The notes: generated from the sequence alone by a model not told the origin. A stretch of 64,000 nt of DNA from Saccharopolyspora ipomoeae (GCF_029952525.1 NZ_JASAOF010000008.1:62001-126000), one strand, 5' to 3'; numbered from the stretch's first letter, positions 8,048 through 18,159 are shown. Program-made: numbers and translations.

Positions 8048-8859
8048 GCGGGAGAGCCTGACATGCGCAGCGGCAGAACGGCATCGGCCGAGGGAGCCGG
8101 ACCGAGAAAGCGGCGGGCCAACCGGGCGAAGCGCTCGGGCGCGCCGGTGACGCGGAACTCGTGGGAGGGCACGTGGCCGGGCTCGGCGAGCTCGTCCCGC
8201 TCGGTGAGGACCCGCACGACGTCCTTGGCCGTCTCCTCCGCGCTGGACACCAGCGTCACGTCCTCGCCCATCGCCAGCTGCAGGACCCCGGTGAGCAGCG
8301 GGTAGTGCGTGCAGCCCAGCACCAGCGTGTCGACGCCCGCCTGCTGCAGCGGGTCCAGGTAGTTCTGCGCCAGGCCGAGGACCTGGCGGCCGCTGGTGAT
8401 GCCGCGCTCGACGAAGTCCGCGAACCGCGGGCAGGCCGCGGTGGTCAGCGCGATGTCCGGGGCCGCGGTGAACGCGTCGTCGTAGGCGCGGGAGCGGATG
8501 GTGGCGTCGGTGCCGATGACGCCGACCTTGCGGTTGCGGGTGGTGGCCACGGCCCGGCGCACGGCGGGCAGCACGACCTCCACCACCGGGACGGAGTAGC
8601 GCTCGCGCGCGTCGCGCAGGCAGGCCGACGAGGCCGTGTTGCAGGCGATGACCAGCATCTTCACTCCGCCGTCGACCATCGAGTCGGTGATCGCGAGGGT
8701 GCGGGAGCGGATCTCGGCCAGCGGCATCGGCCCGTAGGGGGCGTTGGCGGTGTCACCGACGTAGTGGACGGTCTCGCCGGGCAGCTGGTCCATGATCGCG
8801 CGGCTCACGGTCAGCCCGCCGACACCGGAGTCGAAGATCCCGATCGGAGCGTTGGTCAC
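8044..8859 (-). CDS. murI: Glutamate racemase
   Basis: The enzyme (271 residues) interconverts L- and D-glutamate to supply D-glutamate for peptidoglycan. [13 protein letters not shown] at the start carries the catalytic Asp-Ser pair. The two catalytic cysteines lie in [12 protein letters not shown] and [15 protein letters not shown]. The GTG at 8859 is chosen because it begins directly before the family start and overlaps the upstream rhomboid stop (GTGA); a long upstream open extension has no family match. It is coupled to the genes on both sides by four-base overlaps. Confidence 0.95.
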   Translation of the reverse strand: MTNAPIGIFDSGVGGLTVSRAIMDQLPGETVHYVGDTANAPYGPMPLAEIRSRTLAITDSMVDGGVKMLVIACNTASSACLRDARERYSVPVVEVVLPAVRRAVATTRNRKVGVIGTDATIRSRAYDDAFTAAPDIALTTAACPRFADFVERGITSGRQVLGLAQNYLDPLQQAGVDTLVLGCTHYPLLTGVLQLAMGEDVTLVSSAEETAKDVVRVLTERDELAEPGHVPSHEFRVTGAPERFARLARRFLGPAPSADAVLPLRMSGSPA

Positions 8860-9497
8860 CCGGCCAGTGTGCCAGGCTCGGCCCGCGAAACCCGCCGCCG
8901 AGTGCTGCGCGCCACCAGCCACGTGGCGAGCACCCCACCGATCGCGCCGAAGAGGTGCCCCTCCCAGGAGATGCCTGGCTGACCGGGCAGAACGCCCCAG
9001 AGCATGCCGCCCCAGTAGAAGAACAGCACCACCGACACCAGGATCTGGGCGATGCTGCGCTGGGCGAACCCGCGCAGCAGCAGGAACACCATCCAGCCGA
9101 AGATCACGCCGGAGGCGCCGACGTGGTAGCCGGGCGCGCCGATCAGCCAGGTCCCGGCCCCGGCGACGATCCACACCACGGCGGTGACGCCGATGAACTG
9201 CCGGAGCCCGCCTGCCAGCAGCAGCCAGCCGAGCACGAACAGCGGCAGCGAGTTGCTGATCAGGTGCTGCCAGCCGAAGTGCAGCAGCGGCGCCCAGAGG
9301 ATGCCGTCGAGCCCGTCGAGGGTGCGCGGCTGGATCCCGTTGGCGTCGAGGTCCATCGCGGGGTTCGGCACCGGTGTCGCCACGTCGTAGAGCTCGATGC
9401 CGAACAGCACGGCGACCGTGACGAGCATGCCGATCGCGGCCTTGAGCGGGTTCGTCGGCAGGACTCGCGGGCGCGGACGTTCCATCGGGCGTGTCAC
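8856..9497 (-). CDS. Rhomboid-family intramembrane serine protease
   Basis: The protein has about 213 residues and six predicted membrane helices. The catalytic serine is in [13 protein letters not shown] (GxSG) and the histidine in [16 protein letters not shown], as in active rhomboids; the WQHLISN segment is also typical. Such enzymes cut membrane-spanning substrates; the target here is unknown. The position matches Rv1337, between cysM and murI. GTG 9497 is preferred over ATG 9485 because TAGGCT lies seven bases upstream with no ribosome-binding site, fitting a leaderless start. Confidence 0.85.
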   Translation of the reverse strand: MTRPMERPRPRVLPTNPLKAAIGMLVTVAVLFGIELYDVATPVPNPAMDLDANGIQPRTLDGLDGILWAPLLHFGWQHLISNSLPLFVLGWLLLAGGLRQFIGVTAVVWIVAGAGTWLIGAPGYHVGASGVIFGWMVFLLLRGFAQRSIAQILVSVVLFFYWGGMLWGVLPGQPGISWEGHLFGAIGGVLATWLVARSTRRRVSRAEPGTLAG

Positions 9498-9677
9498 CCC
9501 ACCGAGCCTAGCCGCAGAAATCGGGCGGGGGATCGGGAATGCCCCCGATTCCGGGTGCGCATCGGGGTGGTGACGGGAGCGTTGCGGATCTCGGGGAGGT
9601 TTCCTCCATCCGGCCCCGTCGGGTGATCCGCGCGGTAAGGTTCGGCCCCGTTGCGTCGTGTGGTTGAAAGGTGAAGT

Positions 9678-10520
9678 GTGCACGCCCAGGTCGACATCGC
9701 AGTGCAGGCGGCGGCGCGTTCCGGACAGGCGCCCACCTGGGACATCGGCACCGAGACCCTGCTGTGGACGGACCCGCTGGCGGGCGATGTGCACCGCTAC
9801 CGGCCGGGCCACACCAACGCCACGATGACGCTGCAGCAGCGGACCGGCGGCGCGAAGCCCCGCAGCCGGGGCGGTCTGGTGTTGCACCTGCACGAGGGCA
9901 TCGCGCTGTTCGACGCCCACGGCGAGCAGCGCACCTGGCTGGTCTACTGGGCCCGCGAGGGGATGACCGCGGGCGCCACGATGATCGACCGCAAGGGCCG
10001 GATGTGGGCCACCACGATGCGCACCGACGAGTCCGGTGACGGCTGGCTGGCGCGGGTGAACCCGGACGGTTCGGCAGGCGTGATCATCAAGGACCTGAAG
10101 GCCGGGTTCGGCCTGGCCACGAGCCCGGACGACTCGCGGTTCTACATCGCGGACGCGGGCACCGGCCGGATCGAGGTCCTGGACTTCGACGTCAACGCGG
10201 GTCTGATGGGCAACCGCCGCACCCTCTGCGAGGTCGGCGGCCAGCCGTCGGGGCTGGCGGTCGCCACCGACGGCACCGTCTGGACCGCGGTCCGCGACAA
10301 GGCCGAGCTCCACCGCTACTCCCCCACCGGTGAGCTCGCGGAGACGATCCCGCTCCCGGCCCAACGCCCCACGAACCTCTGCTTCGGCGGCCAGGACCTC
10401 CGAGACCTCTACATCACCACGTCCCGCGAGGACGTCCCGTCCCCCACCAGCACTGACGGCACCGTCCTCACCCTCCGCGCCCCCGCCGAAGGCCTCCGAG
10501 CCTTCGCCTTCACCGGCTGA
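9678..10520 (+). CDS. SMP-30/gluconolactonase-family beta-propeller protein
   Basis: The 280-residue protein has the repeated six-bladed propeller motifs of the SMP-30/gluconolactonase/LRE family: APTWDIGTETLLWTD, DRKGRMWATTM, SPDDSRFYIADAGTGRIEV and GQPSGLAVATDGTVWTAV. Members are Ca2+-dependent lactonases or esterases acting on sugar lactones. The usual EGPxW metal ligand is replaced here by QAPTW, so the metal site may be altered and activity is uncertain. The gene is on the opposite strand to the conserved rdgB-mec block and interrupts it, so it looks like a later insertion. Start GTG 9678 follows AAAGGTGAA. Confidence 0.75.
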   Translation: MHAQVDIAVQAAARSGQAPTWDIGTETLLWTDPLAGDVHRYRPGHTNATMTLQQRTGGAKPRSRGGLVLHLHEGIALFDAHGEQRTWLVYWAREGMTAGATMIDRKGRMWATTMRTDESGDGWLARVNPDGSAGVIIKDLKAGFGLATSPDDSRFYIADAGTGRIEVLDFDVNAGLMGNRRTLCEVGGQPSGLAVATDGTVWTAVRDKAELHRYSPTGELAETIPLPAQRPTNLCFGGQDLRDLYITTSREDVPSPTSTDGTVLTLRAPAEGLRAFAFTG

Positions 10521-10543
10521 CCTCCCGCCCCCTCGGAGTGACC

Positions 10544-10691
10544 GGATTACGGCGGTAATCCATCAACGGATTACGGCAGTAATCCGGGTTCAACGCGGAT
10601 TACCGCCGTCTTCCGTCAACGGATTACGGCGGTAATCGGGGTCCAACACGGAATACCGCCGTAATCCGCACACCGAATACCGCCGTATTCG
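10544..10691. repeat. Tandem array: 53-bp unit x3, each with two 18-bp palindromes
   Basis: Six copies of an 18-bp palindrome (consensus GGATTACGGCGGTAATCC) start at 10544, 10568, 10597, 10621, 10650 and 10674. The steps alternate exactly 24, 29, 24, 29, 24. The true unit is therefore 53 bp: palindrome, 6-base spacer ending CAAC in the first two units, palindrome, 11-base spacer (GGGTTCAACGC or GGGTCCAACAC). It fills the gap between the convergent SMP-30 and cysM genes, just before a terminator. It could bind a regulator or form hairpins; no function is known to me. Confidence 0.85.
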
Positions 10692-10721
10692 GTCAGCCCC
10701 GAGGACCGGGTGACGGATGCG

Positions 10722-10754
10722 AAGAACCCCGCCTCCTGGGGAGGCGGGGTTCTT
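10722..10754. terminator. Bidirectional rho-independent-type terminator
   Basis: A perfect 14-bp stem (AAGAACCCCGCCTC with its complement GAGGCGGGGTTCTT) closes a five-base loop at 10736-10740. It lies between the convergent SMP-30 and cysM genes, 27 bp past the cysM stop, and can serve both. Confidence 0.85.
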
Positions 10755-10780
10755 CGGGTTTCTGGTGCGGGCTCCGGGGG

Positions 10781-12046
<1,266 letters not shown>

Positions 12047-12090
12047 CTACGTAGGGAACGCGAACATGCGGTTGGGGATCGAGCCGCGGA

Positions 12091-12555
12091 TCAGTCGCGG
12101 TCGGGAACCTCGTCGCCACCGGTGTGGGCGAACATGTACGACTCGACGACCTCCACCGGCTCCTCGGTGACCTCGCCATCGAGGATGCGGTAGGAGCGCA
12201 GTTCGTGGGTCTCGGGATCCCGCGTGGACACGAGCACGTAGTGCGCGTTGGGCTCCGAGGCGTAGGACACGTCGGTGCGCGACGGGTAGGCCTCGGTCGC
12301 GGTGTGCGAGTGGTAGATGACCACCGGCTCCTCGTCGGCGGCGTCCATGCCTCGCCACACCTGCAACTGCTCGGCGGAGTCGAACCGGTAGAACGTGGGC
12401 GAACGCTCGGCGTTGATCATCTCGATCAAGCGTTCCGGACGGTCGGACCCTTCCGGTCCGGCAATCACGCCGCACGCCTCGTCCGGGTGGTCCCGTCGGG
12501 CATGCGCGACCATCGCGTCGACGAGGTCGCGTCGGATCACCAGCACAGCAACCAT
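12091..12555 (-). CDS. mec: JAMM/MPN+ zinc metallopeptidase Mec
   Basis: The 154-residue protein carries the complete JAMM motif: Glu26 (DEACG), His82 and His84 (YHSHTATEAYPSRTD) and Asp95. In M. tuberculosis Mec (Rv1334) releases cysteine from the CysO-cysteine adduct. Here it may also trim the two residues past the CysO diglycine. It heads the mec-cysO-cysM operon; the mec-cysO gap is 69 bp and cysO-cysM is 11 bp. GTG/ATG choice at 12555 follows the family start. Confidence 0.92.
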   Translation of the reverse strand: MVAVLVIRRDLVDAMVAHARRDHPDEACGVIAGPEGSDRPERLIEMINAERSPTFYRFDSAEQLQVWRGMDAADEEPVVIYHSHTATEAYPSRTDVSYASEPNAHYVLVSTRDPETHELRSYRILDGEVTEEPVEVVESYMFAHTGGDEVPDRD

Positions 12556-12647
12556 CCTAGTAGGTGGGGCACCGGGCTCCCAGGATGTGAAATCGCGGGG
12601 TCGCCGGTGCGGCTTCGTCGTTTCGGCAAACGACGCTCAACGATGAT

Positions 12648-13679
12648 TCATTCCCGCGCGGAGGGGTAGAGGCGCGTGTAGCACGTCACCTCCCCGACCG
12701 GCTCCGCAGCGAGCATCCCGCGCACGATCGCCCGCTCGACCACCTCGGCCGCCACCGCGCTGACCTGGTCCAACCGCAGCGCCCAGCCCGGCTCGCCGGG
12801 CTCCGGCAGGGCCCCGCCGGTGCCCGTGGCCAGGGCGAACATCGTGTCGCCGTCGACGAGCAGGTGGGCGGGCCGCACGGCGCGGGCCAGCGCGTCGTGA
12901 CCGGCCACCGCCAGCCTCCGGCACTCCGACTTGCTCAGCTCCAGATCCGTGGCCACGACGCCGAGGGTGGTGTTGAGCGGCCGGTCGACCGGCCCGTTAC
13001 GACCAGGTCTCCCCTCGTAACGGGGGCGGGCCGCTTCCACTTCCTGAGAACCGGGCGCCCGGAGTCCCGGCACGGGCGTCCACGGCAGGCCGGTGTCGGG
13101 GTCGATGGCGGAGCCGGCGGCGTTGACCACCACCAGCGCGCCGATCGTGGTGCCGTCGGGCAGCACGGCGCTGGCGGTGCCGACACCGCCCTTGACCGGC
13201 CCGACCACGGCGCCCGCCCCGGCCCCCACGTTGCCCTGCCGGGTCTCGGTGGCGGTGGCGTTCTCGCACGCCCGGTAGCCGAACTCGGCGTCGGGACGGT
13301 TGCCCCAGTCGTTCATCGGCACGTCGAAGATCACCGCGGCGGGCACCACCGGCACGACCTGGCCGGGTCCGGCCACCGGAACGCCGTGGCCGCGCTCGCC
13401 GAGCCAGCGCATCGCGCCGTCGGCCGCGGCCAGCCCGTAGGCGCTGCCGCCCGCCAGCACCAGCCCGTTGACCCGCTGCACGAGGTGGCTGGGTTCGAGC
13501 ACGTCGGTCTCGCGGGTGCCCGGCCCTCCCCCGCGCACGTCGACCGCCCCGGTGGCGCCCTCCGGGGCGAGCACGGCGGTCGCCCCGGTCGCCCAGTGCT
13601 CGTCGAGCCGCTGGTCATGGCCCACGAGCAGACCCCCCACGTCGACCAGCGCGTCCAGTTCACCCGGCTGCCACGACAT
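12648..13679 (-). CDS. DmpA/P1-type (S58) peptidase-like hydrolase (Rv1333-like)
   Basis: The protein has 343 residues. S58 enzymes are N-terminal nucleophile hydrolases that cleave themselves before a Ser/Thr and act as aminopeptidases or nylon-oligomer hydrolases. The segment RPLNTTLGVVATD fits the autocleavage region, and the glycine-rich GLVLAGGSAYGLAAADG and GNVGAGAGAVVGPVKGGVG are typical. The position matches Rv1333 beside mec. ATG 13679 is chosen over 13700 because GGGAGGTG lies eight bases upstream. The natural substrate is unknown. Confidence 0.82.
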   Translation of the reverse strand: MSWQPGELDALVDVGGLLVGHDQRLDEHWATGATAVLAPEGATGAVDVRGGGPGTRETDVLEPSHLVQRVNGLVLAGGSAYGLAAADGAMRWLGERGHGVPVAGPGQVVPVVPAAVIFDVPMNDWGNRPDAEFGYRACENATATETRQGNVGAGAGAVVGPVKGGVGTASAVLPDGTTIGALVVVNAAGSAIDPDTGLPWTPVPGLRAPGSQEVEAARPRYEGRPGRNGPVDRPLNTTLGVVATDLELSKSECRRLAVAGHDALARAVRPAHLLVDGDTMFALATGTGGALPEPGEPGWALRLDQVSAVAAEVVERAIVRGMLAAEPVGEVTCYTRLYPSARE

Positions 13680-13793
13680 CGCGCACCTCCCGGCGATCAC
13701 GTTATCCCGATGTAAAGGAAGCCCGCCGGGCGTTGTCCGGGCGCCCTCGGCTGTTCATCGTCACTTCTCAGCTCGCAAGACCTGGAGGCTGAG

Positions 13794-15092
13794 ATGACGA
13801 CTGCAAACCGCGATGTGGCGGTTCGCTCCGAACGCCGAGTGATCGGCAACGTCGTGCGAGGATCCATCGGGAACCTCATCGAGTGGTACGACTGGTACGC
13901 CTACACGGCGTTCAGCGTGTACTTCGCCGCGACGTTCTTCCCCAAGGGCGACTCGACCGCGCAGCTGCTCAACACCGCAGCGGTGTTCGCCGTGGGATTC
14001 CTGATGCGCCCGCTGGGCGGCTGGATGCTGGGCCGCTACGCCGACCGCTTCGGCAGGCGGGCCGCGCTGACCCTGTCGGTGGCGCTGATGGCGTTCGGCT
14101 CGCTGGTCATCGCGCTGACCCCGGGCTACGACTCGATCGGCCTGGCCGCGCCCCTGCTTCTGGTGGCCGCACGATTGCTGCAGGGCATCTCCGTCGGCGG
14201 CGAGTACGCGACCTCGGCCACCTACCTCTCCGAGGTCGCCACCGAGGGCAAGCGCGGCTACTACTCCAGCTTCCAGTACGTGACGCTGGTGTCCGGGCAG
14301 CTGGTCGCGCTCGGCGTGCAGATCGTCCTGCAGCAGTTCCTCGCCGAGGAGCAGATGGACGCCTGGGGCTGGCGCATCCCGTTCGTCATCGGCGCCGTCG
14401 GCGCGCTGGTCGTGCTGTGGCTGCGGCGCGGCATGGACGAGACCGAGAGCTACAAGGCCGCCTCGGAATCCGGTGCCGAGCAGGGCACCATCAAGGCGCT
14501 GCTGCAGTACCCGAAGGAGTGCCTGCTGGTGGTCGGTCTGACCCTCGGCGGCACGGTGGCGTTCTACACCTACACCACCTACCTGCAGAAGTACATGGTC
14601 AACACCGGGGGCATCGACAAGCGCACGGCCGCCTGGATCAACTTCCTCGCGCTGCTGGTCTTCGGCGTCCTGCAGCCGCTGGCGGGCTCGCTGTCCGACC
14701 GGATCGGGCGCCGCAAGCTGCTGATGTTCTTCGGCGTCGCCGGCACGCTGCTGACCGTGCCGCTGATGACCGCGCTGGGCGGCACGCAGAACCCGATCGC
14801 GGCGTTCCTGCTGATGATGGGCGGTCTGATCATCGTCACCGGCTACACCTCGATCAACGCGATCGTGAAGGCCGAGCTGTTCCCGTCCAACATCCGCGCC
14901 CTGGGCGTCGGGCTGCCCTACGCGCTGACCGTGGCGATCTTCGGCGGCACCTCCGAGTACGTGGCGCTGTGGCTGAAGAAGGCGGGCATGGAGAGCGTGT
15001 TCTTCTACTACGTCTCCGGCTGCGTGCTGATCTCGCTGCTGGTCTACCTGAAGATGCGGGAGACCTCGAAGGATTCCCGGATGCGGAAATGA
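13794..15092 (+). CDS. MHS-family major facilitator permease (KgtP/ShiA-like)
   Basis: The permease has 432 residues and 12 predicted helices. Metabolite:H+ symporter landmarks are GNLIEWYDWYAYTAF near helix 1, RPLGGWMLGRYADRFGRR in loop 2-3, RLLQGISVGGEYATSATY in helix 4 and LSDRIGRRKLL in loop 8-9. MHS porters carry dicarboxylates, alpha-ketoglutarate, shikimate or betaines with protons. ATG 13794 follows GGAGGCTGAG. It is first of a run with the two-component system and TAXI lipoprotein (gap 41 bp, then overlaps), suggesting an organic acid as the shared substrate. Confidence 0.88.
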   Translation: MTTANRDVAVRSERRVIGNVVRGSIGNLIEWYDWYAYTAFSVYFAATFFPKGDSTAQLLNTAAVFAVGFLMRPLGGWMLGRYADRFGRRAALTLSVALMAFGSLVIALTPGYDSIGLAAPLLLVAARLLQGISVGGEYATSATYLSEVATEGKRGYYSSFQYVTLVSGQLVALGVQIVLQQFLAEEQMDAWGWRIPFVIGAVGALVVLWLRRGMDETESYKAASESGAEQGTIKALLQYPKECLLVVGLTLGGTVAFYTYTTYLQKYMVNTGGIDKRTAAWINFLALLVFGVLQPLAGSLSDRIGRRKLLMFFGVAGTLLTVPLMTALGGTQNPIAAFLLMMGGLIIVTGYTSINAIVKAELFPSNIRALGVGLPYALTVAIFGGTSEYVALWLKKAGMESVFFYYVSGCVLISLLVYLKMRETSKDSRMRK

Positions 15093-15133
15093 TTCCCGGC
15101 ACCGGCCATACTCTCGGTTCGGAGGTGTGGCCG

Positions 15134-15796
15134 GTGCGGGTTCTGCTCGTCGAGGACGACGACGGCGTGGCGGACGCGCTCGTCGACGTCCTCGACTCCC
15201 ACGGACACCGCACGACGCGCGTCAGCCGCGGCGCCGACGCGCTGCTCCGGCACCGCGAGCACGACCTGGTGCTGCTCGACCTCGGCCTGCCCGACACCGA
15301 CGGCCTGGAGGTGCTGCGCAAGCTGCGGCGCATCGGCCCGATCCCGGTGGTGGTGCTCACCGCGCGCGGCGAGGAGCGGACCGTGGTGCGCGGGCTGCGC
15401 TCCGGTGCCGACGACTACCTGGTCAAACCCGTGCGGATGGCCGAGCTGATCGCCCGCATCGAAGCCGTCGCCCGGCGCGGCAGGCACCTCTCCCCCGGCT
15501 CCGACGCCGTCGACGTCGCCGACGTGCGGATCGACCTGCGCACCCGGCGGGTGCAGGTCGCCGGGCAGGAGGTCGAGCTCACGCCCAAGGAGTTCGACGT
15601 GCTGGCGATCCTGGCGTCCGAGGTAGGCACGGCGGTGAGCAGGCAGCGGCTGATGGACGAGGTGTGGGGCGACGCCTACCTGACCGTGTCGCGGTCGCTG
15701 GACGTGCACATCGCGCAGCTGCGCGCGAAGCTCGGCCGCCCGGAACTGCTGGTCACCATCCGCGGCTTCGGCTACCGGCTGGGCGACGATGGGTAA
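15134..15796 (+). CDS. OmpR-family response regulator (TctD-like)
   Basis: The protein has 220 residues. Its receiver domain has the acidic pocket VEDDDG, phospho-acceptor Asp49 (LVLLDLGLPDTDG), a conserved Thr/Lys pair (VVLTARG, DYLVKPVRM) and a C-terminal winged helix (ELTPKEFDVLAIL, DVHIAQLRAKL, TIRGFGYRLG). GTG 15134 is preferred over the longer ATG 15089, which overlaps the permease end, because GGAGG lies eight bases before it. The stop overlaps the sensor-kinase start by eight bases. It likely controls the flanking permease operon. Confidence 0.9.
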   Translation: MRVLLVEDDDGVADALVDVLDSHGHRTTRVSRGADALLRHREHDLVLLDLGLPDTDGLEVLRKLRRIGPIPVVVLTARGEERTVVRGLRSGADDYLVKPVRMAELIARIEAVARRGRHLSPGSDAVDVADVRIDLRTRRVQVAGQEVELTPKEFDVLAILASEVGTAVSRQRLMDEVWGDAYLTVSRSLDVHIAQLRAKLGRPELLVTIRGFGYRLGDDG

Positions 15797-17135
15797 GCGT
15801 CTGCTGCTGGTGCTGCTCACGTTCTCGGTGCTGGCCGTGGCCGGGTTCGCCGCCCCGCTGCTGCGCGCCACCGCCGCCGAGCGCACCCAGCAGCTGGTGC
15901 TGGCCCGCAACGCCGACCTCGACCGCTTCGCCGGGCTCGCCGACCGCGCCTTCGGCACCGGCGACGCCACCGTGCTGCGCGCCGAGGCCCGCCGCTACAC
16001 CGACCTCTACGGCGAACCGCTGGTCGTCGTGGACGCCTCGCGCGCGCCCGTGGTGGAGACCGGCGGGGTTCGGGCGTCCGACGTGGCCGGATCGATCGAC
16101 AAGGCGCTGCGCAACGAGCCCGCCGGGTCGGTGCCGTGGCTGCGGCCGTGGTCCCGGGACGACCTGGTGCGCTACCGGCCGGTCGGCGACGGCACGCGGG
16201 TGACCGGCGCGGTCGTGCTGGAGGCCTCGGTGCGGCAGGCCACCGCCGACATCGCCGCGCACTGGGCGCTGATCGGCGCGGGCGCGCTGACCGCGCTGGT
16301 GGTGTGCGGGCTGCTGGCGCTGGTGCTGGCCCGCTGGGTGCTGCGGCCGCTGGCCGACCTGGGCGCCGGGGTGCGGGCGATCAGCGCGGGCTCGCGGCGC
16401 TCGCGGGTGCCGGTCGACGCGGGGCCGCCCGAGCTGCGGGAGGTCGCGGCGTCGTTCAACCGGATGTCGGAGGCGGTGGCCGAGGCCGACGAGCGGCAGC
16501 GGCAGCTGGTCGCCGACGCCTCGCACCAGCTGCGCAACCCGATGGCGGCGCTGCGGCTGCGGGTCGACGCGCTGGAGCGGCGCATCACCCCCGACGGCGA
16601 GCGCACCTACCGGTCGGCGGTCGGCGAGGTCGACCGGCTGGAAGCCCTGCTGGACCGGCTGCTGGCGCTGGCCAACGCCGACCGGGCCGCGGTCTCCGGC
16701 GAGCCCGGCGACGTGGCCGCGGCGGTCGCCGACCGGGTGCGGGCGTGGCGGCCCGCCGCCGAAGCCGCCGGGCTGTCGTTGCCAGATCCCGAGATCCCGC
16801 CCGCCCGGGTCGCGCTGTCCGCGGAGGAGCTGGCGCAGGTGCTCGACGTGCTGCTGGACAACGCGGTGAAGTACGCGCCCGGCGCGTCGGTCGAGATCGG
16901 TTGGGACGGGCGGACTCTCAGCGTCGCCGACACCGGTCCGGGGCTACCGGAGGAGGAGATCTCGCTGGCCGCGCAACGGTTCTGGCGGGCCGATCAGCAC
17001 CGGGGAAGCCGCGGCAGCGGGCTCGGCCTGGCCATCGCCGGGCAGCTGCTCGCCGCGCACGGCGGCGCGCTGCGCCTGGCCCGGACGGCGCCGCACGGCC
17101 TCACCGCGCACCTCGACCTGCCGGAGGTGCGCTGA
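15789..17135 (+). CDS. Sensor histidine kinase (TctE-like)
   Basis: The kinase has 448 residues. A membrane helix at 5-25, an extracytoplasmic sensor of about 130 residues, a second helix at 157-183, HAMP at about 184-236 and the H box ADASHQLRNPMAAL with His246 follow in order. Downstream are the N box (LLDNAVKYAP), G1 (DTGPGLP) and G2 (GSGLGLAIAGQLLAAHGG). The arrangement resembles TctE, which senses tricarboxylates in Gram-negative bacteria. It is coupled to the regulator upstream and overlaps the TAXI gene by one base (TGATG), so sensor and binding protein are made together. Confidence 0.9.
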   Translation: MGKRLLLVLLTFSVLAVAGFAAPLLRATAAERTQQLVLARNADLDRFAGLADRAFGTGDATVLRAEARRYTDLYGEPLVVVDASRAPVVETGGVRASDVAGSIDKALRNEPAGSVPWLRPWSRDDLVRYRPVGDGTRVTGAVVLEASVRQATADIAAHWALIGAGALTALVVCGLLALVLARWVLRPLADLGAGVRAISAGSRRSRVPVDAGPPELREVAASFNRMSEAVAEADERQRQLVADASHQLRNPMAALRLRVDALERRITPDGERTYRSAVGEVDRLEALLDRLLALANADRAAVSGEPGDVAAAVADRVRAWRPAAEAAGLSLPDPEIPPARVALSAEELAQVLDVLLDNAVKYAPGASVEIGWDGRTLSVADTGPGLPEEEISLAAQRFWRADQHRGSRGSGLGLAIAGQLLAAHGGALRLARTAPHGLTAHLDLPEVR

Positions 17136-18028
17136 TGCGGCGACGCGCGTTCCTCGGGCTGGGACTGCTGGCCGCGTGCGGGCGCGGTGAACCGGTGCGC
17201 GAGCTGCGCATCGCCTCCGGCGAGCCCGGCGGGTTCTACACCGCGTTCGGCACGCTGCTCGCCGCCGAGATCGCCGCCGCCGATCCGGGGGTGCACGCGG
17301 TGGTGCTGCCCAGCCAGGGCAGCGTGGAGAACCTGGAGATGCTGCGCGACGGCCGCGCCGACCTGGGCATGGTGCTGGCGGATGCCGCGCACGCGGCCCT
17401 GGCCGGGGAACTCGGACCGGCTGCGGACCTGCGGGCGGTGGGGCGGGTGTACGAGAACTACACGCAGCTGGTCGTGCGGGCCGACTCACCGGTCCGCGAG
17501 CTCGGCGAGCTGCGCTCGGTGTCGATCGGCGCGCCGAAGTCGGGCACGGCGCTGATGGGAGCGCGGCTGTTCGCCGACCGGCCGCAGGTGCGCACCGAGG
17601 CGCTCGGCCTGGTGGAGGCGGTGGCCGCGCTGGAGCAGCGGCGGATCGAGGCTTTCCTGTGGTCGGGCGGACTTCCGACGCCGCTGCTGAAGACGCTCGA
17701 CGACCGGATCGGCATCCGGCTGCTGCCGCTGGACGCGGTCGCCGCCCGCTGCACCCCGGTCTGCGACCAGGTCCTGGTCCCGGCGGGCGCCTACCGCCAC
17801 GCGGCGGGAGTCTCGACGATCGGCGTCCCCAACGTGCTCGCCTGCACCCCGGACCTGCCCGACGACCTCGCCGCGGCGGTGGTCCGCGTCCTGGTCCGCA
17901 GGGCCCCGTTCCTGGTCCCCCGGGAAACGGTCGGGACGCAGTTCTTGGACGTCCGCAACCTCATCGGCACCGGGGACGTCCCCCTCCACCCGGGAGCCAC
18001 CACCGCCTACCGCGACCTCCACGGGTGA
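17135..18028 (+). CDS. TAXI-family TRAP solute-binding lipoprotein
   Basis: The protein has 297 residues. The N-terminus RRRAFLGLGLLAACGRG has a twin-arginine-like pair and a lipobox, with Cys15 as the predicted lipid-bearing residue. The mature protein shows TAXI hallmarks: IASGEPGGFYTAFGTLLA, LPSQGSVENLEMLRDGRADLGMVLADAA and SIGAPKSGTALMGARLF. TAXI proteins normally feed a fused TRAP permease, but none is present here. Overlap with the kinase gene suggests that it hands ligand to the sensor, as extracellular binding proteins do in Tct-like systems. This role is inferred. Confidence 0.85.
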   Translation: MRRRAFLGLGLLAACGRGEPVRELRIASGEPGGFYTAFGTLLAAEIAAADPGVHAVVLPSQGSVENLEMLRDGRADLGMVLADAAHAALAGELGPAADLRAVGRVYENYTQLVVRADSPVRELGELRSVSIGAPKSGTALMGARLFADRPQVRTEALGLVEAVAALEQRRIEAFLWSGGLPTPLLKTLDDRIGIRLLPLDAVAARCTPVCDQVLVPAGAYRHAAGVSTIGVPNVLACTPDLPDDLAAAVVRVLVRRAPFLVPRETVGTQFLDVRNLIGTGDVPLHPGATTAYRDLHG

Positions 18029-18056
18029 GGCCGGGCGCGACGAGCTCGTACGTCAC

Positions 18057-18134
18057 CAGTGGACAGTTTTAGCCATAATCACCCATGATCAATGTCCTTT
18101 TTGCCCGGACAGTTATGACTAAAACTGTCCACTG
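18057..18134. repeat. Long inverted repeat between convergent genes
   Basis: The left arm 18057-18078 (starting CAGTGGACAGTTTTAG) and right arm 18113-18134 (ending CTAAAACTGTCCACTG) pair over 22 bp with a single mismatch around a 34-base loop. It lies in an AT-richer stretch between the convergent TAXI and DUF2017 genes. It may act as a bidirectional terminator, or be the remains of a small inverted-repeat element; no transposase or target duplication is visible. Confidence 0.75.
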
Positions 18135-18159
18135 CCGCACGACGCTCAACCGAGGGCGA

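Noticed and set aside
12648..13679. Antibiotic or secondary-metabolite cluster in the 5-13 kb block
   Set aside because: The genes match the conserved mycobacterial Rv1333-Rv1341 order and are housekeeping functions; the SMP-30 gene is the only accessory member.
15089..15796. Response regulator starting at ATG 15089
   Set aside because: It would overlap the permease end and add 15 residues not found in the family; GTG 15134 has GGAGG eight bases upstream.
18057..18134. Insertion-sequence terminal repeats or MITE
   Set aside because: Good inverted arms, but no flanking target duplication and no second copy in the window; recorded only as an inverted repeat.
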